From: Kaistella polysaccharea
GTDB taxonomy: Bacteria; Bacteroidota; Bacteroidia; Flavobacteriales; Weeksellaceae
Length of the DNA stretch: 64,000 bases
NCBI RefSeq assembly: GCF_020410745.1
Contig: NZ_CP084528.1
Location: 1,922,001 to 1,986,000, forward strand
Direction: 5' to 3'
Below are positions 1 through 8,379 of the stretch, piece after piece; positions within the stretch are counted from its first letter, which is position 1, and each line of letters starts with the position of its first letter. The position numbers and the translations under genes were made by a program. A model generated the notes under the pieces. It saw nothing but the letters and a program-made list of their open reading frames with translations, was not told where the DNA came from and ran no database searches.

Positions 1-3
1 ATA

Positions 4-732
4 ATGGGAGAAATCATTGGTTATATCTTAATATTTTTTGCAATTCTACTCATTCGTTATTTTGCGACTGCAGGAATGTTTTATGCCTATTATCTACGAG
101 TGAAGAATAACAAAACTTCAAAGAAAATATTAAGTCAACGCCCACTTAAAAAAGAGCAGGTAAAAAAAGAAATTTATTGGAGCATTATTTCTTCAGCTAT
201 TTTTGCTTTTTTTGGCGCCATAACATATTGGCTTTGGCTAAACGATATGACGGCTGTTTATTTAGATCCCTCAAAATATGGCTATTGGTATTTACCATTC
301 AGTTTGGTAATCGTTTTATTAATTCACGAAACCTACTATTATTGGCTTCATCGCGCCATGCACATCCCGAAAATTTACAAAGTTGTGCACAAAATTCATC
401 ATAACAGTCTGAGCAGCACGCCCTGGACTGCTTTTTCTTTTCATCCGTGGGAAAGTGTTATTGAAGCACTAATTCTTCCTCTAATCTTATTGGTTTTGCC
501 GGTAAATATTTATGTTCTACTTTTCTATCTATTGTTTATGACGTTTAGCAGTTTAGTCAATCACCTAGATATTGAAATTTATCCTGCGTATTTTAGAAAA
601 AGTAGTTTTGGGAAATTATGGATTGACGCTACCCACCACCATTATCATCACAAAGAATTCAATACCAATTACGGCCTGTATTTTACATTTTGGGATAAAT
701 TAATGGGTACGGAAAGTCGCAAAATGGAATGA
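4..732 (+). CDS. Sterol desaturase / fatty acid hydroxylase family membrane protein
   Basis: 242-residue integral membrane protein with the histidine clusters of the fatty-acid-hydroxylase superfamily: H108, H116 and H120 (HETYYYWLHRAMH), H129/H132/H133 (HKIHH), H147, H187 and a final HHHYHH block at 211-216. These histidines would hold a di-iron centre that hydroxylates or desaturates a lipid C-H bond at the membrane. Hydrophobic segments lie near residues 5-28, 58-80, 95-110 and 152-185. The ATG at base 4 is followed directly by a hydrophobic stretch, so it is probably the true start, but sequence upstream of the window is not visible. Family assignment is firm; the substrate (carotenoid, fatty acid or sphingolipid-like lipid) cannot be read from sequence. 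A hairpin terminator follows. Confidence 0.85.
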   Translation: MGEIIGYILIFFAILLIRYFATAGMFYAYYLRVKNNKTSKKILSQRPLKKEQVKKEIYWSIISSAIFAFFGAITYWLWLNDMTAVYLDPSKYGYWYLPFSLVIVLLIHETYYYWLHRAMHIPKIYKVVHKIHHNSLSSTPWTAFSFHPWESVIEALILPLILLVLPVNIYVLLFYLLFMTFSSLVNHLDIEIYPAYFRKSSFGKLWIDATHHHYHHKEFNTNYGLYFTFWDKLMGTESRKME

Positions 733-744
733 TAAGATTATAAA

Positions 745-780
745 AAAGATCGTGAGCTAAATAATAGCTCACCGTCTTTT
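745..780. terminator. Bidirectional hairpin terminator between convergent genes
   Basis: Inverted repeat of 14 bp with one mismatch (arms 745-758 and 766-779), flanked by A-run/T-run on both sides. It lies between the plus-strand desaturase gene and the minus-strand M13 peptidase gene and could serve both. Confidence 0.7.
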
Positions 781-821
781 ATACTGTAACTTGTTTGTTT
801 TAAGTGCACTAACAATTTCTT

Positions 822-2840
822 TTACCAGATCGTTATTCGCTTCTCTTTTGGCAAATACATTTTGTCCTCAGCTTTTACATCAAACGCTTTATAAAAAGGA
901 GTGGTGTTCATGAGTGGGCCATTCACCCGCCAGATCGGTGGAGAATGCGGATTATTATTGATCCACAACCGAAGAAATTCATCTTTCATCTTCACTTTCC
1001 AAATTCTGGCAATAGAAAGGAAAAAGCGTTGATCTGGCGTAAAATTGCCCACTTTCGTAGAATCCTGTCCTTCCTTTGTCATTTTAAAAGCGTCGTAAGC
1101 AACAGCAATTCCTGCGATATCTGCTGTATTTTCGCCCACCGTCATATCACCTTTAACATGTAAACCATCCAGCACGGTAAATGTGCTGTATTGATCTATT
1201 ACTTGCTGAATTCTTGATTTAAACTGGGCATAATCGTCTTTTGTCCACCAGTTTTTAACATTGCCATCTTTATCATATTGGGCACCTTGGTCATCAAATG
1301 TATGGGTTATTTCATGTCCGATTACCATTCCGATTCCGCCATAATTTAGGGCGTCATCTGCATCGTTATCAAAATAGGGCGATTGCAGTATTCCGGCTGG
1401 AAATACAATCTCATTTGCCGACGGATTGTTGTAGGCAGTAACGGTTGAGGGGGTTGTGAACCACTCGGAATGGTCGACCGGTTTACCCAATTTTGCAAGT
1501 TCACGTTGGTAACCAGCTGCAGACGCTGAAACTAAATTTTCAAAATAAGAATCTCTGCCGATACGCACATTACTGTAATCTTTCCATTTATCGGGATAAC
1601 CAATTTTTTTAGTCATCGCGAAGAGTTTTTCTTTTGCCTTCTGTTTGGTGCTGGCGCTCATCCAGTCCAGATTATCAATTCTTACCGCATAAGCCTTTTG
1701 AACATTATTAACAAGATCTAACATTCTTTTTTTGGCAGATTCCGGAAAATATTTCTTCACATACAATTGTCCTAAAGCTTCGCCCAGGTAATTATCAACA
1801 GCGCTTGCCATGATTTCGCCACGAGATTTTTGAACCGCCTGACCAGATAATACTTTACTAAAGTCAAAAGCCGCATCTACAAAAGGTTGACTTAAATTAG
1901 CAGAATATCCTGCAATGGCATTTGCCCGTAAATATAATTTCCAGTGGTTGATAGGAATAGACTTTAAGAGGTCGTTTAATTTTACATAATAGGCCGGTTG
2001 ACCAATATCAATAGAATCGGTTTCAGCGCCTAAATTTTCAAGAAAACGCGCCCAGCCGATGTTGGGTTGTGTTTTATCAAGATCTTTTACAGCCATCATA
2101 TTGTAATTTGCAATCACATCACGGCGCTCTACTCTTGTGCGGTGAGAAGCTGCAAGTTGTTTATCAATATCGTACACAATATCCGCATCTTTTTTAGCTT
2201 CTACCTGATTGCTACCAGTAAGCTGAAACAAGGTGGAAAGATATTTTTTATAGGCATTCTGAATAGCAACCGTTGATTCATCTGTTTTAAAATAATAATC
2301 GCGGTCGGGTAAACCGAGACCTGTTTGAGAAGCATGTGCAATATTCATATTGCTGTTTTTATCGTCGGGACCGACTCCAAATGCCATTATAAAACCATTA
2401 TCAACTTTCATTTGATTGGCCACAAAATCCATCAAAGATGGTACATCACGAATGGCTTCAATAGTTGAAAGCGTAGGTTTAATAGGTTCGAAACCGCGCT
2501 TATTAATGGTTGCAGTATCCATTCCGGCAGCGTAAAAGTCTCCTACTTTTTGTTCGATGCTTCCTTCCTGATGTTGCCCGCGTGAAACGCTGTCTAATAT
2601 TCCTTGTAACCGCATGCGTTGTGGATAATTCATAAACATATAGGCGCCAACTCCTGCCTGAGAAGCCGGTATCGTTACGGAATCGTACCATTTGCCATTT
2701 GCATATTTATAAAAATTATCACCGGGCTTTAAGGAAAAGTCGACTCCCGTGATTTCCACAAATTTTTTGTCGGGAGTCGCAGGTCTTGTACAGGAGACCA
2801 TGGTAAAAAGCGTTACAAAAAGGAGAACTGCGTGTTTCAT
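822..2840 (-). CDS. M13 family metallopeptidase (neprilysin/PepO-like), lipoprotein
   Basis: 672 residues from the chosen start. Zinc protease of the M13 (gluzincin) family, expected outside the cytoplasm and cleaving peptides. The zinc motif HEITH sits near residue 510 in the sequence VIGHEITHTFDD, with the downstream ExxxD element (GENTADIAG) carrying the third ligand and the conserved NPHSPP..WRVNG substrate-binding region near the C-terminus. An in-frame ATG lies 12 codons further upstream, but starting at 2840 gives a clean lipoprotein signal (MKHAVLLFVTLFTMVSC), so that start is preferred. It stands alone, convergent with the gene before it and separated by about 270 bp from the gene upstream. 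Family certain; physiological substrate unknown. Confidence 0.92.
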   Translation of the reverse strand: MKHAVLLFVTLFTMVSCTRPATPDKKFVEITGVDFSLKPGDNFYKYANGKWYDSVTIPASQAGVGAYMFMNYPQRMRLQGILDSVSRGQHQEGSIEQKVGDFYAAGMDTATINKRGFEPIKPTLSTIEAIRDVPSLMDFVANQMKVDNGFIMAFGVGPDDKNSNMNIAHASQTGLGLPDRDYYFKTDESTVAIQNAYKKYLSTLFQLTGSNQVEAKKDADIVYDIDKQLAASHRTRVERRDVIANYNMMAVKDLDKTQPNIGWARFLENLGAETDSIDIGQPAYYVKLNDLLKSIPINHWKLYLRANAIAGYSANLSQPFVDAAFDFSKVLSGQAVQKSRGEIMASAVDNYLGEALGQLYVKKYFPESAKKRMLDLVNNVQKAYAVRIDNLDWMSASTKQKAKEKLFAMTKKIGYPDKWKDYSNVRIGRDSYFENLVSASAAGYQRELAKLGKPVDHSEWFTTPSTVTAYNNPSANEIVFPAGILQSPYFDNDADDALNYGGIGMVIGHEITHTFDDQGAQYDKDGNVKNWWTKDDYAQFKSRIQQVIDQYSTFTVLDGLHVKGDMTVGENTADIAGIAVAYDAFKMTKEGQDSTKVGNFTPDQRFFLSIARIWKVKMKDEFLRLWINNNPHSPPIWRVNGPLMNTTPFYKAFDVKAEDKMYLPKEKRITIW

Positions 2841-3109
2841 TGTTTTAATTTCTATTAAAATTAAACATTTTGGCAATATAAAGGCAGTTTAATTGGATTA
2901 TTACCAGATTAATCATCGATTCTGGTTTTAAACCATACTATTTACACTAAAATATAGATGCAGCTTTAAAACGGAAAGGTCGTAAGCAAAAAATAACCTT
3001 AAATGCCGCTAATACTCAAAATAGGCAGATGTATTCTAGTAGTTAAGATCTTAATTTCGAAAATATTTGTATAACTAAAGGAGTCGTCGACCGAGTTTCT
3101 CACATGATG

Positions 3110-3802
3110 TTAAACTGTCAGTACAGCCTGCCAATATTCAAAAGTCTTTTTTTCTCCTGTATCTAACGTAAAATCAAATGAAGTTTTAGTCGTTTCCGAA
3201 ATTGAAAACTTAACTTCCTTCTTAAATAAGCCGCCGGCATAAGATAATGTGTGATACTCCCCATTTTCTCCGCAAACATCGATATTCTTCGGAAATGAGT
3301 TGATTAAATTTTGGTCTAAATCTTTTCCAATAAATGTTTCATCTAATAGATCGGCTTGAGTAACAATGATTTTTGATTGAATTCCGGATCCTAAAAAATC
3401 GTCGATTACTTCCTGCGATGTTTTTTCCCAAAGTGGTTCTACAACTTCAATTCTTAAAGGCTGAAGTTTGCTTTCCCGATATGCTTTGACGTCTGATAAA
3501 AAGATATCACCAAAAATAAAATGCTTCACGCCTTGTTCTTTAAAATGAGTGACTGCTTCTGCCATTTTCTCCTCGTAATTTTTCAACATTGTAGAAGATG
3601 TGACCGCGTACAAAGGGATGCCAATACTTTCGGCCTGTCTTTCTAATATTTCCAAAGGAATAGAATGCATCGAAGATTTTTGAGTTTCTTCATTCATAGT
3701 TGTCAGTAATGCAATGACTTCAAATTCTTTTTCTTCCAGAACTTTCTGAAGTGCTAAAGCAGAATCTTTTCCGCCACTCCAGTTGAAAACTGCTCTTTTC
3801 AT
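3110..3802 (-). CDS. Dph6-related PP-loop ATP pyrophosphatase
   Basis: 230 residues. The N-terminal SGGKDSA motif (residues 9-15) is the PP-loop that binds ATP and forms an adenylated intermediate. Overall layout matches the diphthine-ammonia ligase (Dph6/MJ0570) family, including the conserved FGDIFL and GENGEYHT elements. Bacteria do not make diphthamide, so bacterial members are of uncertain substrate; an amidation or thiolation reaction on a small molecule or protein is plausible. It lies 74 bp downstream of the HEPN gene on the same strand, but its base composition resembles the core genome, so a functional link to that module is doubtful. Confidence 0.8.
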   Translation of the reverse strand: MKRAVFNWSGGKDSALALQKVLEEKEFEVIALLTTMNEETQKSSMHSIPLEILERQAESIGIPLYAVTSSTMLKNYEEKMAEAVTHFKEQGVKHFIFGDIFLSDVKAYRESKLQPLRIEVVEPLWEKTSQEVIDDFLGSGIQSKIIVTQADLLDETFIGKDLDQNLINSFPKNIDVCGENGEYHTLSYAGGLFKKEVKFSISETTKTSFDFTLDTGEKKTFEYWQAVLTV

Positions 3803-3876
3803 TGAGTACGTGAATTTAAATATTTTCCTTTCCGCTGGCTACGATTAATGTTTTCTTATGCATGTGTTTTATAATA

Positions 3877-4893
3877 TTAGCATACTTTGAACTTCATTGT
3901 ATCTTTAATTTTTTTGTCTACTTTAATACCAATATCAACATTTTCATTTTCGATTGTATTTAATATGCTGGTTTTGTTATGTTGAATATTCAAAATATTA
4001 GTGTAAAATATGCTTGGAAAGTGATTGTCAGATTTAACTAATATTTTAGTTTTTTTGTCTATTATTCTTCCTTTTGTATTAAAACATAAGATCTCTTTAT
4101 TAAAAATACTAATAACCTCAATATCGTTATTGTTAAGCTCGTAAATTTTAGACAAATAACTACAATTTATTAATTCAAATAACGATTTAGAAAAGATTTT
4201 CATAAAATCAATATAGTCAAATAGTATAGTCTTATTTATCAGCTGAACATTAATTACGCCATGTGCTATATCATTTCTTAAATCACAAATATGTTCAACA
4301 ATTTGAAATACAATGGTATTCTTTTTTGATGAAAAATCTGAAACATTATTTTCTAAATAAGATTTTAAGGGTTCATATTGTCTGACTAAACTTGAAAAGT
4401 TTTTAATTCCAATTTCTGTAAAATAGTTGTCAATTACTGATATCCTAAAATTAGCACTATGATTTAGAAAGGCTTCAATATTAAGGACAGGAGAGTTTTC
4501 GTTTATGTTATTGTGTAAGATTTCAACTAATTTCTCTGGTCTTAAATTTTTATTCTTTCTATAATCTAGTTGTTTTAATATTTCTAATGTTTTATTTAAA
4601 TTGTTTTTCTGTATTTCTTCAGGCAAAGAATTATAGGTTGTTGTTATTGCGCAAATGTTTTCTAAATATTTAGATATTAATTGCTCAATAAAATGTTCAT
4701 ATGCTCCATATATAGAAATAATATGAGAGCTAAAATCAAACTGCTTAATTTTTGAAATTGTCAAAGTTTTCAGAACAGTGTCTGGGTTATGTTTTTCAAT
4801 TTTTGATTGATTTTTATAACTTCTATTTTGAAAATCTATGTAATACTTAAGCAAATCCATTTCTATTTGAAATTCACTTAATATTTTATTCAT
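3877..4893 (-). CDS. HEPN-type protein (MAE_28990/MAE_18760, RiboL-PSP-like), putative RNase effector
   Basis: 338 residues, AT-rich and very rich in Asn, Ile and Lys. Two hallmarks of a HEPN fold are visible: a helix with AYEHFIEQLISKYLE at 64-78 and the catalytic-type motif RNDIAH at 206-211, which fits the R-x4-H signature of HEPN ribonucleases. This arrangement resembles the MAE_28990/MAE_18760 family of HEPN-like nucleases. The C-terminal ~110 residues look beta-rich and are unrecognised. The start codon overlaps the end of the DUF262 gene by 8 bp, implying translational coupling. Inferred role: RNA-cleaving toxin or abortive-infection effector. No membrane segment or signal peptide. The family call is by motif and context only. 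Confidence 0.65.
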   Translation of the reverse strand: MNKILSEFQIEMDLLKYYIDFQNRSYKNQSKIEKHNPDTVLKTLTISKIKQFDFSSHIISIYGAYEHFIEQLISKYLENICAITTTYNSLPEEIQKNNLNKTLEILKQLDYRKNKNLRPEKLVEILHNNINENSPVLNIEAFLNHSANFRISVIDNYFTEIGIKNFSSLVRQYEPLKSYLENNVSDFSSKKNTIVFQIVEHICDLRNDIAHGVINVQLINKTILFDYIDFMKIFSKSLFELINCSYLSKIYELNNNDIEVISIFNKEILCFNTKGRIIDKKTKILVKSDNHFPSIFYTNILNIQHNKTSILNTIENENVDIGIKVDKKIKDTMKFKVC

Positions 4894-6094
4894 TGATGAA
4901 GGAGTTTATATATTCATTGAGTATTTCAATTCTATCTATGACTTTTGTTTTATTAGTATCACGTCCTTTGAATGCATCGTATTCCGTTTTGTGAAAATTT
5001 TCTAAACCAGATATAATTTCTTGCTTTTTAGTCAATATTTTTTCCTTACTATCAAGGTTGTTTGCTAAAACTTGCATAAGTGGGTCGTACAAAATTTTTG
5101 TAGGTCTTTCATAGTGAAACCATTTTTCTTCTCTATTTCTATGAAGCCAAAAAGCTTTCTCTTCAAATAAATTGTAGGCAAATTCTACAGTTTCATTAAA
5201 TGTTTTTTTCAAGTTATCTAAAACGTCATCATTAAATTGTTCATTACCCTTTTTAAGAAATTCATCTAAAAAGAACTCCATTGTATTTCCTTGCCATTGA
5301 TCAATTTGTCTATAGGCAAAAAATCTCAGTACAAGTTCTGCATCAGACATATCTTTAAAATACTTATCTTCAATTACTTGTTGGCGAGGTTGACCTGTTG
5401 TTAATTCTGTTTCATCAGGTTCTGGAATATCCCATAGTCTGCAAAAATATTTGTTTCGTGATAGAACTATTGTTAAATTGTTAAGACCACCAGGAAATAA
5501 AGCATTTCTAATTTCTTGAGCTTTTAATTTTTCACCACCACTATTTATTCTTTCAAAAACCAATTGCTTTAATCTATTAGCTTCTGTTTCCGATTTAGCG
5601 GTTTCTTGTAATAAAATTATTGAAGAAATATATCTTCTATCAATACCTTTTCTTATTTGATCTGGTAATTCAGAGTATTTTAAACCATTTAATTCCTTCC
5701 ATTCTGCTAAATCTTGTAAAGCAAATCTATCTTCATAGAATTGCGAAATTGCAGTTAATCTTTGAAGTCCGTCCATTACTTCATAAACTGAATATTCACT
5801 TTCATATAGAAAAATTGGGGGAATAGGAACATTCATAATAAATGATTCAATTAATTTTGATTTTCTTGTAGCATCCCATCTATGTCGTCTTTGAAATTCT
5901 GGATTAAGAATATAATCATCGCTATTTACCATAGTGACAATTGTATTTAGTGGATAACGAGCTTGTTCAGTAATAATCCTTACTTCGCCTTTTTTATACT
6001 TTTCGTTGATTTCGTCGTTCGTCAACTTAATTTCATTTTCATTATCTTGTTGAAATAATTCAACTTTTTCATTTTCGTATAATTGGTTATTCAT
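4886..6094 (-). CDS. DUF262 (GmrSD N-domain/ParB-like) protein
   Basis: 402 residues. The DUF262 domain occupies about residues 40-210: PEFQRRHRW at 65-73, a DGLQR motif at 108-112 in the place of the DGQQR NTPase/nuclease motif of GmrSD-type enzymes, and FERINSGGEKL..QEIRN at 180-197. The C-terminal half is helical, and no DUF1524 HNH nuclease motif is visible, so this is a stand-alone DUF262 protein rather than a full GmrSD enzyme. It is the first gene of a two-gene unit with the HEPN protein. DUF262 domains are known from modification-dependent restriction and other phage-defence systems; here a sensor or regulator for the HEPN partner is inferred. The AT-rich composition contrasts with flanking genes. 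Confidence 0.85.
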   Translation of the reverse strand: MNNQLYENEKVELFQQDNENEIKLTNDEINEKYKKGEVRIITEQARYPLNTIVTMVNSDDYILNPEFQRRHRWDATRKSKLIESFIMNVPIPPIFLYESEYSVYEVMDGLQRLTAISQFYEDRFALQDLAEWKELNGLKYSELPDQIRKGIDRRYISSIILLQETAKSETEANRLKQLVFERINSGGEKLKAQEIRNALFPGGLNNLTIVLSRNKYFCRLWDIPEPDETELTTGQPRQQVIEDKYFKDMSDAELVLRFFAYRQIDQWQGNTMEFFLDEFLKKGNEQFNDDVLDNLKKTFNETVEFAYNLFEEKAFWLHRNREEKWFHYERPTKILYDPLMQVLANNLDSKEKILTKKQEIISGLENFHKTEYDAFKGRDTNKTKVIDRIEILNEYINSFINE

Positions 6095-6225
6095 TTTATT
6101 TTTATTTGTTAATGGGAAATATCATACAACTCCTTTTCATTTATTACAAAATATTACAAAGCCACCTAATATAGGTCTACATATTTGACAACAATATTAT
6201 ATTATCTAATTGCTAAAATACCAAA

Positions 6226-6253
6226 AATTCCTCTTGAAAAATCAAAAGGAATT
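6226..6253 (-). terminator. Hairpin terminator downstream of mnmA
   Basis: Arms 6226-6232 and 6247-6253 (7 bp, with extra TGA/TCA pairing inside the loop), followed on the minus strand by a T-rich tract. It separates mnmA from the DUF262/HEPN unit. Confidence 0.55.
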
Positions 6254-6278
6254 ATATTATTAATTAAAAATCAGGATT

Positions 6279-7466
6279 TTACGAAATCACGCCACTTCCC
6301 ACCAACTCATCCTCCAGATACCAGGCAGCAAACTGTCCTTCTGCAATCGCAGATTGTGGGTTTTCAAACTCGATAAAGAAACCTTCTTCAAATTGGTAAA
6401 GCGTCGCTTCTTCCAAAGTTTGTCGGTATCGGATTCTGGCTTTTACTTTCATCGATTCGCCATTTTGCAAACGCAAATCTTCACGAATCCAGTGAACTTC
6501 TGAGTTTTCTATTTTTAAAGCGCTTCTGAAAAGTCCCGGGAAATTTCTTCCTTCGCCTACAAAAACAATGTTTTTTTCAATATCTCTGGAAATCAAAAAG
6601 CAGGATTCTTTATGTCCGCCAATTCCCAAACCTTTACTTTGACCCACCGTAAAATAATGTGCACCCTGATGTTTGCCAATTACTTTTCCGTCCGATTTTT
6701 CGTAGTTGAGTTTCTGAGACAGGAATTCCAATTCTTCTAATTTTGAAGAAAACTCAGGCGTTTCTTGATGAAAACCAGTGAAATCATTAAAAATTTCTAC
6801 AATTTCGCCTTCTTTCGGTTCCAGTTGTTGTTGCAGAAAAGTCGGTAAACTCACTTTCCCGATGAAACATAAACCCTGCGAATCTTTTTTATCTGCCGTC
6901 ACCAAACCCATTTCCCGGGCGATTTCCCGAACTTCAGGTTTCGTCAATTCCCCAATCGGAAACAACGATTTCGACAACTGATCCTGATTCAACTGACAAA
7001 GGAAATACGACTGATCTTTATTGTTATCTGCTCCCGCTAAAAGGTGAAAAATCTCTTTTCCATTTTCATCAAAAGTAGAGTTCACCTGTGCGTAATGTCC
7101 TGTTGCAACTTTCTCAGCACCAAGCGATAAGGCTGTTTTCATGAACACGTCAAACTTCACTTCACGGTTACACAAAACATCAGGATTCGGCGTTCGGCCT
7201 TTTTTATATTCCTCGAACATATAATCTACGATTTTCTCCTTATACAGTTCACTCATATCAATGACCTGATAAGGGATTCCCAGTTTTTGCGCCACCATCA
7301 AAGCATCATTACTGTCCTCAATCCAGGGACATTCATCCTCCAAAGTTACCGACGCATCATTCCAGTTTCGCATAAAAAGCGCCACCACTTCATGACCTTG
7401 TTTTTGCAGCAAATAGGCTGCAACACTGGAATCTACACCTCCAGAAAGTCCAACTACAATTTTCAT
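6279..7466 (-). CDS. mnmA: tRNA 2-thiouridine(34) synthase MnmA
   Basis: 395 residues, the usual length for the bacterial family plus a modest insertion. MnmA adenylates U34 of tRNA-Lys, -Glu and -Gln and transfers sulfur from a persulfide. The PP-loop SGGVDSS is at residues 8-14. The two catalytic cysteines are C99 (VLCNREVKF) and C200 (DSQGLCFIG). The C-terminal beta-barrel (ARIRYRQ and following) is complete. The start codon gives [10 protein letters not shown] directly, as expected. It appears monocistronic, with a terminator after it and a 313-bp region containing a dispersed repeat before it. Confidence 0.97.
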   Translation of the reverse strand: MKIVVGLSGGVDSSVAAYLLQKQGHEVVALFMRNWNDASVTLEDECPWIEDSNDALMVAQKLGIPYQVIDMSELYKEKIVDYMFEEYKKGRTPNPDVLCNREVKFDVFMKTALSLGAEKVATGHYAQVNSTFDENGKEIFHLLAGADNNKDQSYFLCQLNQDQLSKSLFPIGELTKPEVREIAREMGLVTADKKDSQGLCFIGKVSLPTFLQQQLEPKEGEIVEIFNDFTGFHQETPEFSSKLEELEFLSQKLNYEKSDGKVIGKHQGAHYFTVGQSKGLGIGGHKESCFLISRDIEKNIVFVGEGRNFPGLFRSALKIENSEVHWIREDLRLQNGESMKVKARIRYRQTLEEATLYQFEEGFFIEFENPQSAIAEGQFAAWYLEDELVGSGVIS

Positions 7467-7779
7467 ATGTTCATTTTATAAAGTCTTTCAAGGAGACTCT
7501 TTATTGAGGCTGCAAATTTACGACTTAATTAATGATTATGAGGAGCTTCACAATTGATTCCCTGTTCGAATGCCCGTCCCGCTGTCCGCTAAATCTTTCT
7601 CTTTTCTGAGGAAAAGAGAAAGGATACCGCTACCATCGGGGCTAGAAGAAAGTTCATCTCTTCTTTCCTCAATTTTAATTGCATAGAATTGAGCCTCCAG
7701 GTAATTATTGATAATTTCAATTTCAAAAAAAGGTTTAATTTTAAACTTTAAACACTTCACTAATTTAATAGTTATCAAG
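7467..7779. other. 313-bp gene-free region containing dispersed repeat
   Basis: Intergenic stretch between the divergent mnmA and the outer-membrane-barrel gene. It holds one copy of the dispersed hairpin repeat (7578-7660). The remainder is AT-rich, presumably containing the two divergent promoters, but no convincing -7 box was identified. A 76-codon minus-strand reading frame through the repeat has no coding character. Confidence 0.7.
7578..7660 (-). repeat. Dispersed intergenic repeat, copy 1 (minus orientation)
   Basis: Read on the minus strand: GAGATGAA, then the left arm TAGCCCCGATGG-AGCGG-ATCCT (7621-7644), a perfect 11-bp hairpin (arms 7596-7606 and 7611-7621, loop TGAG), then the right arm AGCGGACAGCGGG (7578-7590). 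The two flanking arms are also found at 18441-18521 in opposite orientation with a different centre. Similar AGCCCCGAT...GCGGACAGCGGG elements are, from memory, common between genes in flavobacterial genomes. Confidence 0.8.
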
Positions 7780-8319
7780 ATGAAAAAAATAATATTGCTA
7801 GCACTCCTTGTTTTCGCCTTCGCGCTAAATGCACAGATCGGGACTTCTAAAACTTTTGGGAATCCAGAATCAAAATGGACTTTTGGCGGTTACGCTGGTT
7901 TAGGTGGGTCTTTCGGAAGTGGCGGTGGCGGAACTTCCGTTTATATTTCGCCGCGCGTTGGTTATCTGCTGTCCGATAATATAGAAACCGGTCTTGCGAC
8001 GAATTTTACATGGTCGAACTCCCGATATTATTCTTCGACTACAGTTGGCGTTGGTCCATTTATCAATTATTATATTGCGCGTAATTTCTTTTTAAGCGGT
8101 ATGTTCCAGGAATACTTTTTCACGCGAAAAAATAAGGTGGATCATCTGAAATATTCCGGCGATGAAGCTGCGTTGTATCTTGGGGGTGGATATATGCAGA
8201 GAATTGGAAACAGTGCATATATGCAAATCGGCGGAATGTATAATGTTTTGTATGACAAAGAAAAATCGGTTTTTGGGAGCGGATTTATTCCCAGTGTGGG
8301 AGTTGTCTTCGGACTGTAA
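7780..8319 (+). CDS. Small outer-membrane beta-barrel protein, secreted
   Basis: 179 residues from the preferred start, where MKKIILLALLVFAFALNAQ forms a classic flavobacterial signal peptide ending in AQ; an upstream in-frame start would add 24 non-signal residues. The mature part alternates aromatic and polar residues, is rich in Gly and Tyr, and ends in VVFGL, consistent with an eight-stranded OmpX/OmpW-like barrel. Phrases such as YISPRVGYLLSDNIETGLATNF and GVGPFINYYIARNFFLSGMFQEYFF are typical of porin-family outer-membrane proteins. No neighbour suggests a specific role. Confidence 0.75.
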   Translation: MKKIILLALLVFAFALNAQIGTSKTFGNPESKWTFGGYAGLGGSFGSGGGGTSVYISPRVGYLLSDNIETGLATNFTWSNSRYYSSTTVGVGPFINYYIARNFFLSGMFQEYFFTRKNKVDHLKYSGDEAALYLGGGYMQRIGNSAYMQIGGMYNVLYDKEKSVFGSGFIPSVGVVFGL

Positions 8320-8379
8320 TTTTAATATCTCCTAAATATTCCTTTCAAAAAATTAAATATCCAATATAAATAAGTCAAT

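Noticed and set aside
177-404. 75-codon frame inside the desaturase gene
   Set aside because: Lies in another frame of a gene with clear histidine motifs; no coding character.
3110-3802. Dph6-like gene as a third member of the DUF262/HEPN module
   Set aside because: It is on the same strand only 74 bp away, but its composition is like the core genome and it belongs to a widespread housekeeping-type family; linkage seems fortuitous.
7563-7577. A GTTCGAAT sequence resembling a tRNA T-loop
   Set aside because: No acceptor stem, D-arm or anticodon arm can be built around it; it lies at the edge of the dispersed repeat.
7548-7778. 76-codon minus-strand frame across the intergenic repeat
   Set aside because: It consists mainly of repeat and hairpin sequence and overlaps the promoter region of the barrel gene; not credible as a gene.
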